Origin: Arenicola marina
Taxonomy: Eukaryota > Annelida > Polychaeta > Arenicolidae
Direction: 5' to 3'
Length of the DNA: 64,000 nucleotides
Assembly (NCBI GenBank): GCA_964019135.1
Contig: OZ025263.1
Span: 37,178,133-37,242,132 of the forward strand
Part shown: positions 25,601 through 36,094 of the stretch, one piece after another
Layout of the letters: every line of letters begins with the position of its first letter
Position numbering within the stretch: position 1 is the first letter of the stretch
The notes under the pieces: generated by a model
The model's database searches: none
What the model saw: only the letters and a program-made list of their open reading frames with translations
What the model was told of the DNA's origin: nothing
Position numbers and translations under genes: made by a program

Positions 25601-28600
25601 ACTGACTTGGCTGTCGAGACCCTATCTGACCCATCGACCAACTGACTTGGCAGTCGAGATCCCCTCTGACCCATCGATCAACTGACTTGGCTATCGAGAC
25701 CCTCTCTGACCCGTCGACCAACTGAATAGGCGGTCGAGACCCCCTCTGACCCATCGCCCAACTGAATAGGCGGTCGAGACCCTCTCTGACCCATCGACCA
25801 ACTGACTGGGCTGTCGAGACCCCCTCTGACCCATCGAACAACTGAATTGGCTGTCGAGACCCCCTCTAACCCATTGATTAACTGACTTGGCTGTCGAGAC
25901 CCCCTCTGACCCATCGAACAACTGACTTGGCTGTCGAGACCCCCTCTAACCCATCGACCAACTGACTTGGCTGTCGAGACCCTATCTGACCCATCGATCC
26001 ACTGAATATGCGGTCGAGACCCCCTCTGACCCATCGACCAACTGACTGGGCTGTCGAGACCCCCTCTGACCCATCGCCCAACTGAATAGGCGGTCGAGAC
26101 CCCCTCTGACCCATCGACCAACTGACTTGGCTGTCGAGACCCCCTCTGACCCATCGATCAACTGACTTGGCTGTCGAGACCCTATCTGACCCATCGATCC
26201 ACTGAATATGCGGTCGAGACCCCCTCTGACCCGTCGACCAACTGACTTGGCTGTCGAGACCCTCTCTGACCCATCGACCAACTGAATAGTCGGTTGAGAC
26301 CCCCTCTGACCCATCGACCAACTGACTTGGCTGTCGAGACCCCTTCTGACCCATCGACCAACTGACTTGGCTGTCGAGACCCCCTCTGACCCATCGACCA
26401 ACTGACTTGGCTGTCTAGACACCCTCTGACCCATCGACCAACTGACTTAGCTGTCGAGACCCCCTCTGACACATTGATTAACTGACTTGGCTGTCGAGAT
26501 CCCCTCTGACCCATCGACCAACTGACTTGGCTGTCGAGACCTCCTCTGACCCATCGATCAACTGAATAGGCGGTCGAGACCCCCTCTGACCCATCGACCA
26601 ACTGAATAGGCGGTCGAGACCCCTTCTGACTCATCGACCAAAAGACTTGGCTGTCGAGACCCTCTCTGACCCATCGACCGACTGACTTGGCTGTCGAGAC
26701 CCCCTCTGACCCATCGACCAACTGACTTGGCTGTTGAGACCCTCTCTGACCCATCGACCAACTGACTTGGCAGTCGAGACCTCCTCTGATCCATCGACCG
26801 ACTGACTAGGCAGTCGAGACCTCCTCTGACCCATCGACCGACTGACTTGGCTATCGAGACCCCCTCTGACCCATCGACCAACTGACTTGGCTGTTGAGAC
26901 CCTCTCTGACCCATCGACCAACTGACTTGGCAGTCGAGACCTCCTCTGATCCATCGATCAACTGACTTGGCAGTCGAGACCTCCTCTGATCCATCGACCA
27001 ACAGACTTGGCTGTCGAGACCATCTCTGACCCATCGATCAACTGAATAGGCGGTCGAGACCCCCTCTGACCCATCGACCAACTGAATAGGCGGTCGAGAC
27101 CCCTTCTGACCCATCGACCAACTGACTTGGCTGTCGAGACCCCTCTGACCCATTGATTAACTGACTTGGCTGTCGAGATCCCCTCTGACCCATCGACCAA
27201 CTGACTTAGCTGTCGAGACCCCCTCTGACACATTGATTAACTGACTTGGCTGTCGAGATCCCCTCTGACCCATCGACCAACTGACTTGGCTGTCGAGACC
27301 ATCTCAGACCCATCGATCAACAGACTTGGCAGTCGAGACCTCCTCTGACCCATCGATCAACTGAATAGGCGGTCGAGACCCACTCTGACCCATCGACCAA
27401 CTGAATAGGCGGTCGAGACCCCCTCTGACCCATCGACCAACTGAATAGGCGGTCGAGACCCCTTCTGACTCATCGACCAAAAGACTTGGCTGTCGAGACC
27501 CTCTCTGACCCATCGACCGACTGACTTGGCTGTCGAGACCCCCTCTGACCCATCGACCAACTGACTTGGCTGTTGAGACCCTCTCTGACCCATCGACCAA
27601 CTGACTTGGCAGTCGAGACCTCCTCTGATCCATAGACCGACTGACTTGGCAGTCGAGACCTCCTCTGACCCATCGACCGACTGACTTGGCTGTCGAGACC
27701 CCCTCTGACCCATCGACCAACTGACTTGGCTGTTGAGACCCTCTCTGACCCATCGACCAACTGACTTGGCAGTCGAGACCTCCTCTGATCCATCGATCAA
27801 CTGACTTGGCAGTCGAGACCTTCTCTGATCCATCGACCAACAGACTTGGCTGTCGAGACCATCTCTGACCCATCGATCAACTGAATAGGCGGTCGAGACC
27901 CCCTCTGACCCATCGACCAACTGAATAGGCGGTCGAGACCCCTTCTGACCCATCGACCAACTGACTTGGCTGTCGAGATCCCTCTGACCCATTGATTAAC
28001 TGACTTGGCTGTCGAGATCCCCTCTGACCCATCGACCAACTGACTTAGCTGTCGAGACCCCCTCTGACACATTGATTAACTGACTTGGCTGTCGAGATCC
28101 CCTCTGACCCATCGACCAACTGACTTGGCTGTCGAGACCATCTCAGACCCATCGATCAACAGACTTGGCAGTCGAGACCTCCTCTGACCCATCGATCAAC
28201 TGAATAGGCGGTCGAGACCCACTCTGACCCATCGACCAACTGAATAGGCGGTCGAGACCCCTTCTGACTCATCGACCAACAGACTTGGCGGTCGAGACCC
28301 CCTCTGACCCATCGACCGACTGACTTGGCAGTCGAGACCTCCTCTGATCCATCGATCAACTGACTTGGCTGTCGAGACCTCCTCTGATCCATCGACCAAC
28401 AGACTTGGCTGTCGAGACCCCCTCTGACCCATCGACCAACTGACTTGGCTTTCGAGACCCTCTCTGACCCGGCGACCAACCGACTTGGCTGTTGAGACCC
28501 TCTCTGACCCATCGACCAACAGACTTGGCTGTCGAGACCCCCTCTGACCCGTCGACCAACAGACTTGGCTGTCGAGACCCTCTCTGACCCACCGACCAAG

Positions 28601-29648
28601 TGGTTTGGCTGTCGAGACCCCCTCTGACCCATCGACCAACTGACTTGGCTGTTGAGACCCTCTCTGACCCATCGACCAACTGACTTGGCTGTCGAGACCC
28701 CCTCTGACCCGTCGACCAATTGACTTGGCTGTCGAGACCCCCTCTGACCCATTGATTAACTGACTTGGCTGTCGAGATCCCCTCTGACCCATCGGCCAAC
28801 TGACTTGGCTGTCGAGACCCCCTCTGACCCATTGATTAACTGACTTGGCTGTCGAGACCATCTCTGACCCATCGATCAACTGAATAGGCTGTCGAGACCC
28901 CCTCTGACCCGTCGACCAACTGACTTGGCTGTCGAGACCCCCTCTGACCCATTGATTAACTGACTTGGCTGTCGAGACCCCCTCTGACCCATCGATCAAC
29001 TGAATAGGCGGTCGAGACCCCTTCTGACCCATCGACCAACTGACTTGGCTGTCGAGACCCCCTCTGACCCATTGATTAACTGACTTGGCTGTCGAGATCC
29101 CCTCTGACCCATCGACCAACTGACTTGGCTGTCGAGACCATCTCAGGCCCATCGATCAACTGAATAGGCGGTCGAGACCCCCTCTGACCCATCGACCAAC
29201 TGAATAGGCGGTCGAGACCCCCTCTGACCCATCGACCAACTGAATAGGCGGTCGAGACTTCTTCTGACCCATCGATCAACTGACTTGGTTGTCGAGACCC
29301 CCTCTGACCCATCGACCAACTGAATAGGCGGTCAAGGCCCCCTCTGACCCGTCGACCAACTGACTTGGCTGTTGAAACCCTCTCTGACCCACCGACCAAC
29401 TGGCTTGGCTGTCGATACCCTCTCTGACCCATCGACCAACTGACTTGGCTGTCGAGACCCCCTGTGACCCGTCGACCAACTGACTTGGCTGTCGATACCC
29501 TCTCTGACCCATCGACCAACTGACTTGGCTGTCGATACCCTCTCTGACCCATCGACCAACTGACTTGGCTGTCGAAACCCTCTCTGACCCATCGATCAAC
29601 TGAATAGGCGGTCGAGACCCTCTCTGACCCATTGATCAAACCTTGCAG

Positions 29649-29894
29649 ACGACTCATGCTGTGACGACAAGCACGAAGCGACCCGCCTTCGCGAGGGGAG
29701 CCAGGGTGAGGCCCAGGGTGAGGCCCAGGGTGAGGCCCAGTGTGAGGCCCAGGGTGAGGCCCAGACCGGATCCAGGACCCCTGGCCAGCATGGACACAGC
29801 CACGGCTCGCCGGGATCTGGTTCTGTCGCCGCTATCGCCTGGATGGTCATAATGGGCGACGGACTACACAACTTTACCGACGGTCTGGCAATAG
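29649..29894 (+). CDS. SLC39A10-like: ZIP transporter exon: acidic/His loop and TM4 with HNFTDG
   Basis: This 246-nt exon has phase 1 at both ends. The acceptor is CCTTGCAG at 29641-29648 and the donor ATAG|GTGAGT at 29894/29895. Its 82 codons begin DDSCCDDKHEA and continue through five QGEA-type tetrapeptides and a short His cluster (HGHSHG) into VAAIAWMVIMGDGLHNFTDG and LAI. The latter is TM4 of the LIV-1 family. The His, Asn and Asp of HNFTDG are ligands of the family's binuclear zinc site, and the upstream His cluster is the usual cytoplasmic zinc-sensing loop, here unusually short. The 3' end of the exon is the first unit of the 31-bp array that follows. Identification of the TM4 part is secure; the loop part is supported by an open frame, phase and the His cluster. 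Confidence 0.9.
29702..29761 (+). repeat. In-frame 12-bp coding microsatellite (5 copies, QGEA)
   Basis: Five CAGGGTGAGGCC units lie inside the coding exon; the fourth has TGT for GGT and so adds a Cys. The period of 12 keeps the frame, giving five QGEA/QCEA tetrapeptides in the cytoplasmic loop just before the His cluster. Length changes here would add or remove four residues without breaking the protein. Confidence 0.9.
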
Positions 29895-30253
29895 GTGAGT
29901 GGGTCAGACCACGGTCTGGCAATACGTGAGTGGGTCAGACCACAGCCTGGCAATAGGTGAGTGGGTCAGACCACGGTCTGGCAATAGGTGAGTGGGTCAG
30001 ACCACGGTCTGGCAATAGGTGAGTGGGTCAGACCACGGTCTGGCAATAGGTGAGTTGGTCAGACCACGGTCTGGCAGTAGGTGAGTGGGTCAGACCACGG
30101 TCTGGCAATAGGTGAGTGGGTCAGACCACGGCCTGGCAATAGGTGAGTGGGTCAGACCACGGTCTGGCAATAGGTGAGTGGGTCAGACCACGGTCTGGCA
30201 ATAGGTGAGTGGGTCGGACCACGGTGTGGCAATAGGTGAGTGGATCAGACCAC
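29882..30253 (+). repeat. 31-bp array of copied exon-end/5' splice sites (12 copies)
   Basis: Units start at 29882 and every 31 bp to 30223. The unit is GGTCTGGCAATAG|GTGAGT followed by GGGTCAGACCAC. The first 13 bases of the first unit are the last bases of the coding exon, so the array is built from the exon-intron junction itself. Eleven of 12 units keep AATAG|GTGAGT; the second has AATAC|GTGAGT. Reading past the true donor meets an in-frame TGA within the second unit, so use of a downstream copy would end the protein early. Confidence 0.95.
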
Positions 30254-33200
30254 ATTGTGCGATTGTCTGCTGTGGTGCCCGCACCCCCCCCCCCCGTACC
30301 CACGGACAGCTACACGATGTGTTTACATTGGGTGATTGTCTGGTGTGGTGCCCCCTATACCCAGGGACAGCTATAAGAAGTGTTTACATTGGATGATTGT
30401 CTGGTGTGGCCCCCCCCCCATACCCAGGGACAGCTATAAGAAGCGTTTACATTGGTGATTGTATGGTGTGGTGCCCCCATACCCAGGGACAGCTATGAGA
30501 AGTGTTTGCATTGGGTGATTATCTGGTGTGGTGCCTCCCCTCTATACCCAGGGACAGCTATAGGAAGTGTTTACATTGGGTGATTATCTGGTCTGGTGCC
30601 CCCCATACACAGGAACAGCTATAAGAAGTGTTTACATTGTGTGATTGTCTGCTGTGGCGCCCGCACCCCCCCCCCCGTACCCACGGATAGCTACACGATG
30701 TGTTTACATTGGGTGATTGTCTGGTGTGGTGCCCCCATACCCAGGGACAGCTATAAGAAGTGTTTACATTGGGTGATTGTCTGGTGTGGTGCCCCCTATA
30801 CCCAGGGACAGCTATAAGAAGTGTTTACATTGGATGATTGTCTGGTGTGGTCCCCCCCCCCATACCCAGGGACAGCTATAAGAAGTGTTTACATTGGTGA
30901 TTGTATGGTGTGGTGCCCCCATACCCAGGGACAGCTATGAGAAGTGTTTGCATTGGGTGATTATCTGGTGTGGTGCCTCCCCCCTATACCCAGGGACAGC
31001 TATAGGAAGTGTTTACATTGGGTGATTATCTGGTCTGGTGCCCCCCATACCCAGGAACAGCTATAAGAAGTGTTTACATTGGGCGATTGTCTGGTGTGGT
31101 GCCCCCCATACCCAGGGACAGCTAAGAGAAATGTTTACATTGGGTGATTGTCTGGTGTGGTGCCCCCATACCCAGAGACAGCTATAAGAAGTATTTACAT
31201 TGTGTGATTGTCTGGTATGGTGCCCCTCCCCCCATTCCCAGAGACAGCTATAAGAAGTGTTTACATTGGTGATTGTCTGGTGTGGTGCCCCCCATACCCA
31301 GGGACAGCTATAAGAAGTGTTTACATTGGGTGATTGTCTGATGTGGTGCCCCCTATACCCAGGGACAGCTATAAGAAGTGCTTACATTGTGTGATTGTCT
31401 GGTATGGTGCCCCTCCCCCCATTCCCAGAGACAGCTATAAGAAGTGTTTACATTGGGTGATTGTCTGGTGTAGTGCCCCCCATACCCAGGGACAGCTATA
31501 TGAATTGTCTACATTGGGTGATTGTCTGGTGTGGTGCCCCTCCCATACCCAGGGACAGCTATACGATGTGTTTACATTGGGTGATTGTCTGGTGTGGTGG
31601 CCCCCATACCCAGGAACAGCTATGCGATGTGTTTACAGTGGTTGATTGTCTGGTGTGGTGCCCCCCCCCCCCCCACCCCCATACCCAGGGAAAGCTATGG
31701 GAAGTGTCTACATTGGGTGATTGGTTTGTGTGGTGCCCCCCGCCCTTACCCAGGAACAGCTATAAGAAGTGTTTACATTGGGTGATTGTCTGGTGTGGTG
31801 CCTTTCCCCCCATACCCAGGGAAAGCTATAGGAAATGTCTACATTGGGTGTCTACATTGGGATTTTCTGGTGTGATGCCCCCCCCCCCGCCCTTACCCAT
31901 GGACAGCTATAAGAAGTGTTTACATTGGGTGATTGTCTGGTGTGGTGCCTTTCCCCCCATACCCAGGGAAAGCTATAGGAAATGTCTACATTGGGTGTCT
32001 ACATTGGGATTTTCTGGTGTGATGCCCCCCCCCTCCCCGCCATTCCCATGGACAGCTATAAGAAGTGTTTACATTGGGTGATTGTCTAGTGTGATGCCCC
32101 CCCCCCACCCTCCCCTCTATACCCAGGGGGAGCTATAAGAAGTGTTTACATTGGGTGATTTTCTGGTGTGTGCCCCCCCCCACCCTCCCTTCCATACCCA
32201 GGGGCAGCTATAAGAAGTGTTTACATTGGGTGATTGTCTGGTATGGTGCCCCTCCCCCCATTCCTAGAGACAGCTATAAGAAGTGTTTACATTGGTGATT
32301 GTCTGGTGTGGTGCCCCCCATACCCAGGGACAGCTATAGGAAGTGTTTACATTGGGTGATTGTCTGGTGTGGTGCCCCCTATACCCAGGGACAGCTATAA
32401 GAAGTGTTTACATTGGGTGATTGTCTGGTGTGGTCCCCCCCCCATACACAGAGACAGCTATAAGAAGTGTTTACATTGGGTGATTATCTGGTGTGGTGCA
32501 CCCCATACCCAGGGACAGCTATAAAAAGTGTTTACATTGGTGATTGTATGGTGTGGTGCCCCCCATACCCAGGGACAGCTACCAGGGACAGCTATAAGAA
32601 GTGTTTACATTGGTGATTGTATGGTGTGGTGCCCCCTATACCCAGGGACAGCTATGCGAAGTGTTTGCATTGGGTGATTATCTGGTGTGGTGCCCCCCTC
32701 CCTATGCCCAGGGACAGCTATAGGAAGTGTTTACATTGGGTGATTATCTGGTCTGGTGCCCCCCATACCCAGGAACAGCTATAAGAAGTGTTTACATTGG
32801 GTGATTGTCTGGTGTGGTGCCCCCCATACCCAGGGACAGCTAAGAGAAATGTTTACATTGGGTGATTGTCTGGTGTGGTGCCCCCATACCCAGAGACAGC
32901 TATAAGAAGTATTTACATTGTGTGATTGTCTGGTATGGTGCCCCTCCCCCCATTCCCAAACACAGCTATAAGAAGTGTTTACATTGGTGATTGTCTGGTG
33001 TGGTGCCCCCCATACCCAGGGACAGCTATAAGAAGTGTTTACATTGGGTGATTGTCTGGTGTGGTGCCCCCCATACCCAAGAACAGCTATGCGATGTGTT
33101 TACAGTGGGTGATTGTCTGGTGTGGTGCCTCCCCCCCCCCACCCCCATACCCAGGGAAAGCTACGGGAAGTGTCTACATTGGGTGATTGGTTTGTGTGGT

Positions 33201-35783
33201 GCCCCCCGCCCTTACCCAGGGACAGCTATAGGAAGTGTTTACATTGGGTGATTGTCTGGTGAGGTGCCTTTCCCCCCATACCCAGGGAAAGCTATAGGAA
33301 ATGTCTACATTGGGTGTCTACATTGGGATTTTCTGGTGTGATGCCCCCCCCCCCCGCCATTCCCATGGACAGCTATAAGAAGTGTTTACATTGGGTGATT
33401 GTCTAGTGTGATGCCCCCCCCCCCACCCTCCCCTCCATGCCCAGGGGGAGCTATAAGAAGTGTTTACATTGGGTGATTGTCTGGTGTGTGCCCCCCCCCC
33501 CCACCCTCCCTTCCATACCTAGGGGCAGCTATAAGAAGTGTTTACATTGGGTGATTGTCTGGTGTGCTGCCCCCCATACCCAGGGGCAGCTATAAGAAGT
33601 GTCTACATTGGGTGATTGTCTGGTGTGCTGCCCCCATACCCAGGGACAGCTATAGGAAGTGTTTACATTTGGTAATTGTCTGATGTGGTGCCCCCCCCCC
33701 ACCCCCCCATCCTAGACCCAGGGACATCTATCAGAAATGTTTACATTGGGTGATTATCTCGTGTGGTGCCCCCCCCCCTATACCCAGGTACAGCTATAGG
33801 AAGTGTTTACATTGGGTGATTATCTCGTGTGGTGCCTCCCCCCCCCCTCATACCCAGGGAAAGCTATAGGAAGTGTTTACATTGGGTGATTGTCTGGTGT
33901 GGTGTCTCTCCCCCCCCCCCCTCATACCCAGGGATAGCTATAAGAAGTGTTTACAGTGGGTGATTGTCTGGTGTCGTGCCTCCCCCCCCCCTCATACCCA
34001 GGGAAAGCTATAGGAAGTGTCTACATTGGGTGATTGGCTTGTGTGGTGCCCCCCGCCCATACCCAGGGACAGCTATAGGAAGTGTTTACATTGGTGATTG
34101 TCTGGTGTGGTGCCCCCCATACGCAGGAACAGCTATACGATGTGTTTACAGTGGGTGATTGTCTGGTGTGGTGCCCCCCCCCCCCCCATACCCAGGGACA
34201 GCTATAGGAAGTGTCTACATTGGGTGATTGGCTTGTGTGGTGCTCCCCGCCCTTACCCAGGGACAGCTATAGGAAGTGTTTACATTGGTGATTGTCTGGT
34301 GTGGTGCCCCCCATACGCAGGAACAGCTATACGATGTGTTTACAGTGGGTGATTGTCTGGTGTGGTGCCCCCCCCCATACCCAGGGACAGCTATAGGAAG
34401 TGTCTACATTGGGTGATTGTCTGGTGTGGTGCCCCCCGCCCTTACCCAGGGACAGCTATAGGAAGTGTGTACATTGGGTGATTGTCTGGTGTGGTGCCCC
34501 CCTCCCCGCCCCCCCAAACCCATGGACAGCTATAAGAAGTGTTAACATTGGGTGATTGTCTGGTGTGTGCCCCCTCCCCCCCCCCCACCCTCCCCTCCAT
34601 ACCCAGGGGCAGCTATAAGAAGTGTTTACATTGGGTGATTGTCTGGTGTGTGCCCCCTCCCCCACCCACCCTCCCCTCCATACCCAGGGGTGGCTATAAG
34701 AAGTGTTTACATTGGGTGATTATCTGGTGTGGTGCCCCCTATACCCAGACACAGCTATAAGAAGTGTTTACATTGGGTGATTGTCTGGTGTGGTGCCCCC
34801 CATACCCAGGGCCAGCTATAAGAAGTGTTTACATTGGGTGATTGTCTGGTGTGGTGCCCCCTATACCCAGGGACAGCTATAAGAAGTGTTTACATTGGTT
34901 GATTGTCTGGTGTGGTCCCCCCCCCATACCCAGGGACAGCTATAAGAAGTGTTTACATTGGGTGATTATCTGGTGTGGTGCCCCCTATACCCAGGGACAG
35001 CTATAAGAAGTGTTTACATTGGTGATTGTATGGTGTGGTGCCCCCCATACCCAGGGACAGCTATGAGAAGTGTTTGCATTGGGTGATTATCTGGTGTGGT
35101 GCCCCCCCCCCCCCTATACCCAGGGACAGCTATAGGAAGTGTTTGCATTGGGTGATTGTCTGGTCTGGTGCCTCCCCCCCCCATACCCAGAGAAAGCTAT
35201 AGGATATGTCTACATTGGGTGATTGTCTGGTGTGTGCCCCCCCCCCCTCCATACCCAAGGGTAGCTATAAGAAGTGTTTACATTGGGTGATTGTCTGGTG
35301 TGCTGCCCCCCATACCCAGGGGTAGCTATGAGAAGAGTTTACATTGGGTGATTGTCTGGTGTGGTGCCCCCAAAACCCAGGGACAGCTATTAGAAGTGTT
35401 TTCATTGGGTGATTGTCTGGTGTGTCCCCCCCCCCCGCCCCCGCCCTCTCTTCCATACCCAGGGGTAGCTATGAGAAGTGTTTACATTGGGTGATTGTCT
35501 GGTGTGGTGCCCCCCATACCCAGGGACAGCTATTAGAAGTGTTTACATTGGGTGATTGTCTGGTGTGGTGCCCCCCTCCGCATACCCAGGGAAAGCTATA
35601 AGAAGTGTCTACATTGGGTGATTGTCTGATGTGGTGCCCCCCGCCCTTACCCAGGGACAGCGATAGGAAGTGTTTACATTGGGTGATTATCTGGTGTGGT
35701 GCCGCCCCCCCCCCCCCCCCTATACCCAGGGACAGCTATAGGAAGTGTTTACATTGGGTGATTGTCTGTTGAGGTGCCCCCAT
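30254..35783. repeat. About 62-bp minisatellite with variable C-tracts (about 88 copies), intron
   Basis: The unit is CATACCCAGGGACAGCTATA, AGAAGTGTTTACATTGGGTG, ATTGTCTGGTGTGGTG and a run of C. Length varies mainly in the C-run, from about 5 to 16 (C16 at 35705-35720; C14 near 31661). The array follows the 31-bp array directly. Its last degenerate unit (CATAGCCAATGGCAGCTGTA, from about 35780) leads into the acceptor of the next exon. Short plus-strand open frames of 60-206 codons (periodic SGVVPPIPRDSYKKCLHW) are by-products. The G-rich complement could fold into quadruplexes. Confidence 0.95.
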
Positions 35784-35828
35784 AGCCAATGGCAGCTGTA
35801 CGTATGTGTTTGTGTGTTCTGCCGACAG

Positions 35829-35909
35829 GTGCCGCCTTCGCCAGCGGTCTCCCTGGGGGCTTCAGCACCTCTGTGGCCGTCTTCTGTCATGAGCTGCCGC
35901 ACGAGCTAG
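35829..35909 (+). CDS. SLC39A10-like: ZIP transporter exon: TM5 with CHELPHEL
   Basis: This 81-nt exon has phase 1 at both ends. The acceptor is TTCTGCCGACAG at 35817-35828; the donor CTAG|GTACCC at 35909/35910 is weak after +3. Joined to its neighbours it reads [19 protein letters not shown] then [10 protein letters not shown]. This is the end of TM4 and TM5 with the HExPHE motif that supplies His and Glu ligands of the transport site. His at the first motif position, rather than the Glu of ZIP8 and ZIP14, places it with the zinc-type LIV-1 proteins. Two glycines are split across the introns (G|GT and G|GG), confirming both junctions. The exon sits between a 5.5-kb and a 22.8-kb array, yet it is intact. 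Confidence 0.95.
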   Translation: MPPSPAVSLGASAPLWPSSVMSCRTS

Positions 35910-36094
35910 GTACCCAGACCGCCAGGACGCCTCACTCAGTACAGTGATTCCGCAAACAACATAGACACAACGCCCATTAACTAATGACACACTTTCCTTA
36001 CCTTTGCTATCTGATATTATATTAGTGTTTTAATCTTGATAACATGACTTTAACCCCCGCCCCCCCCCCACCCCGACACACACGGGTCTCCCTC
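35910..36094. other. Single-copy intron start
   Basis: This 185-bp segment lies between the donor and the 49-bp array. It is AT-rich in the middle and ends in a C-tract (about 36056-36076). No gene, splice pair or mobile-element signature is visible. Confidence 0.6.

Larger units (their letters stand above)
6493..29640. repeat. 40-bp minisatellite (about 580 copies), intron
   Basis: The consensus unit is CTGTCGAGACCCCCTCTGAC followed by CCATCGACCAACTGACTTGG. It is remarkably regular: most units are exactly 40 bp, with rare 39-bp units at about 6800, 14630, 19780, 22740, 27140 and 27980. The main variant changes ACTTGGCTGTCGA to AATAGGCGGTCGA. Units combine into higher-order repeats. The last unit runs straight into the 3' splice site of the next exon (CTGACCCATTGATC, then CCTTGCAG at 29641-29648). 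On the minus strand three units make a 40-residue periodic frame; because frames shift by one base per unit and variants bring stops, the resulting 60-318-codon frames are not treated as genes. Confidence 0.97.

Noticed and set aside
6387..29657. Dozens of 60-318-codon minus-strand frames with a 40-residue period
   Set aside because: Three 40-bp units make one 40-residue period; starts and stops arise from random variants, frames overlap each other, and none has a unique sequence or gene context.
29643..29852. 69-codon Arg/Pro-rich plus-strand frame (RVRPRVRP) as a separate peptide
   Set aside because: It is the out-of-frame reading of the exon's 12-bp coding repeat; the frame giving HGHSHG and HNFTDG is the real one.
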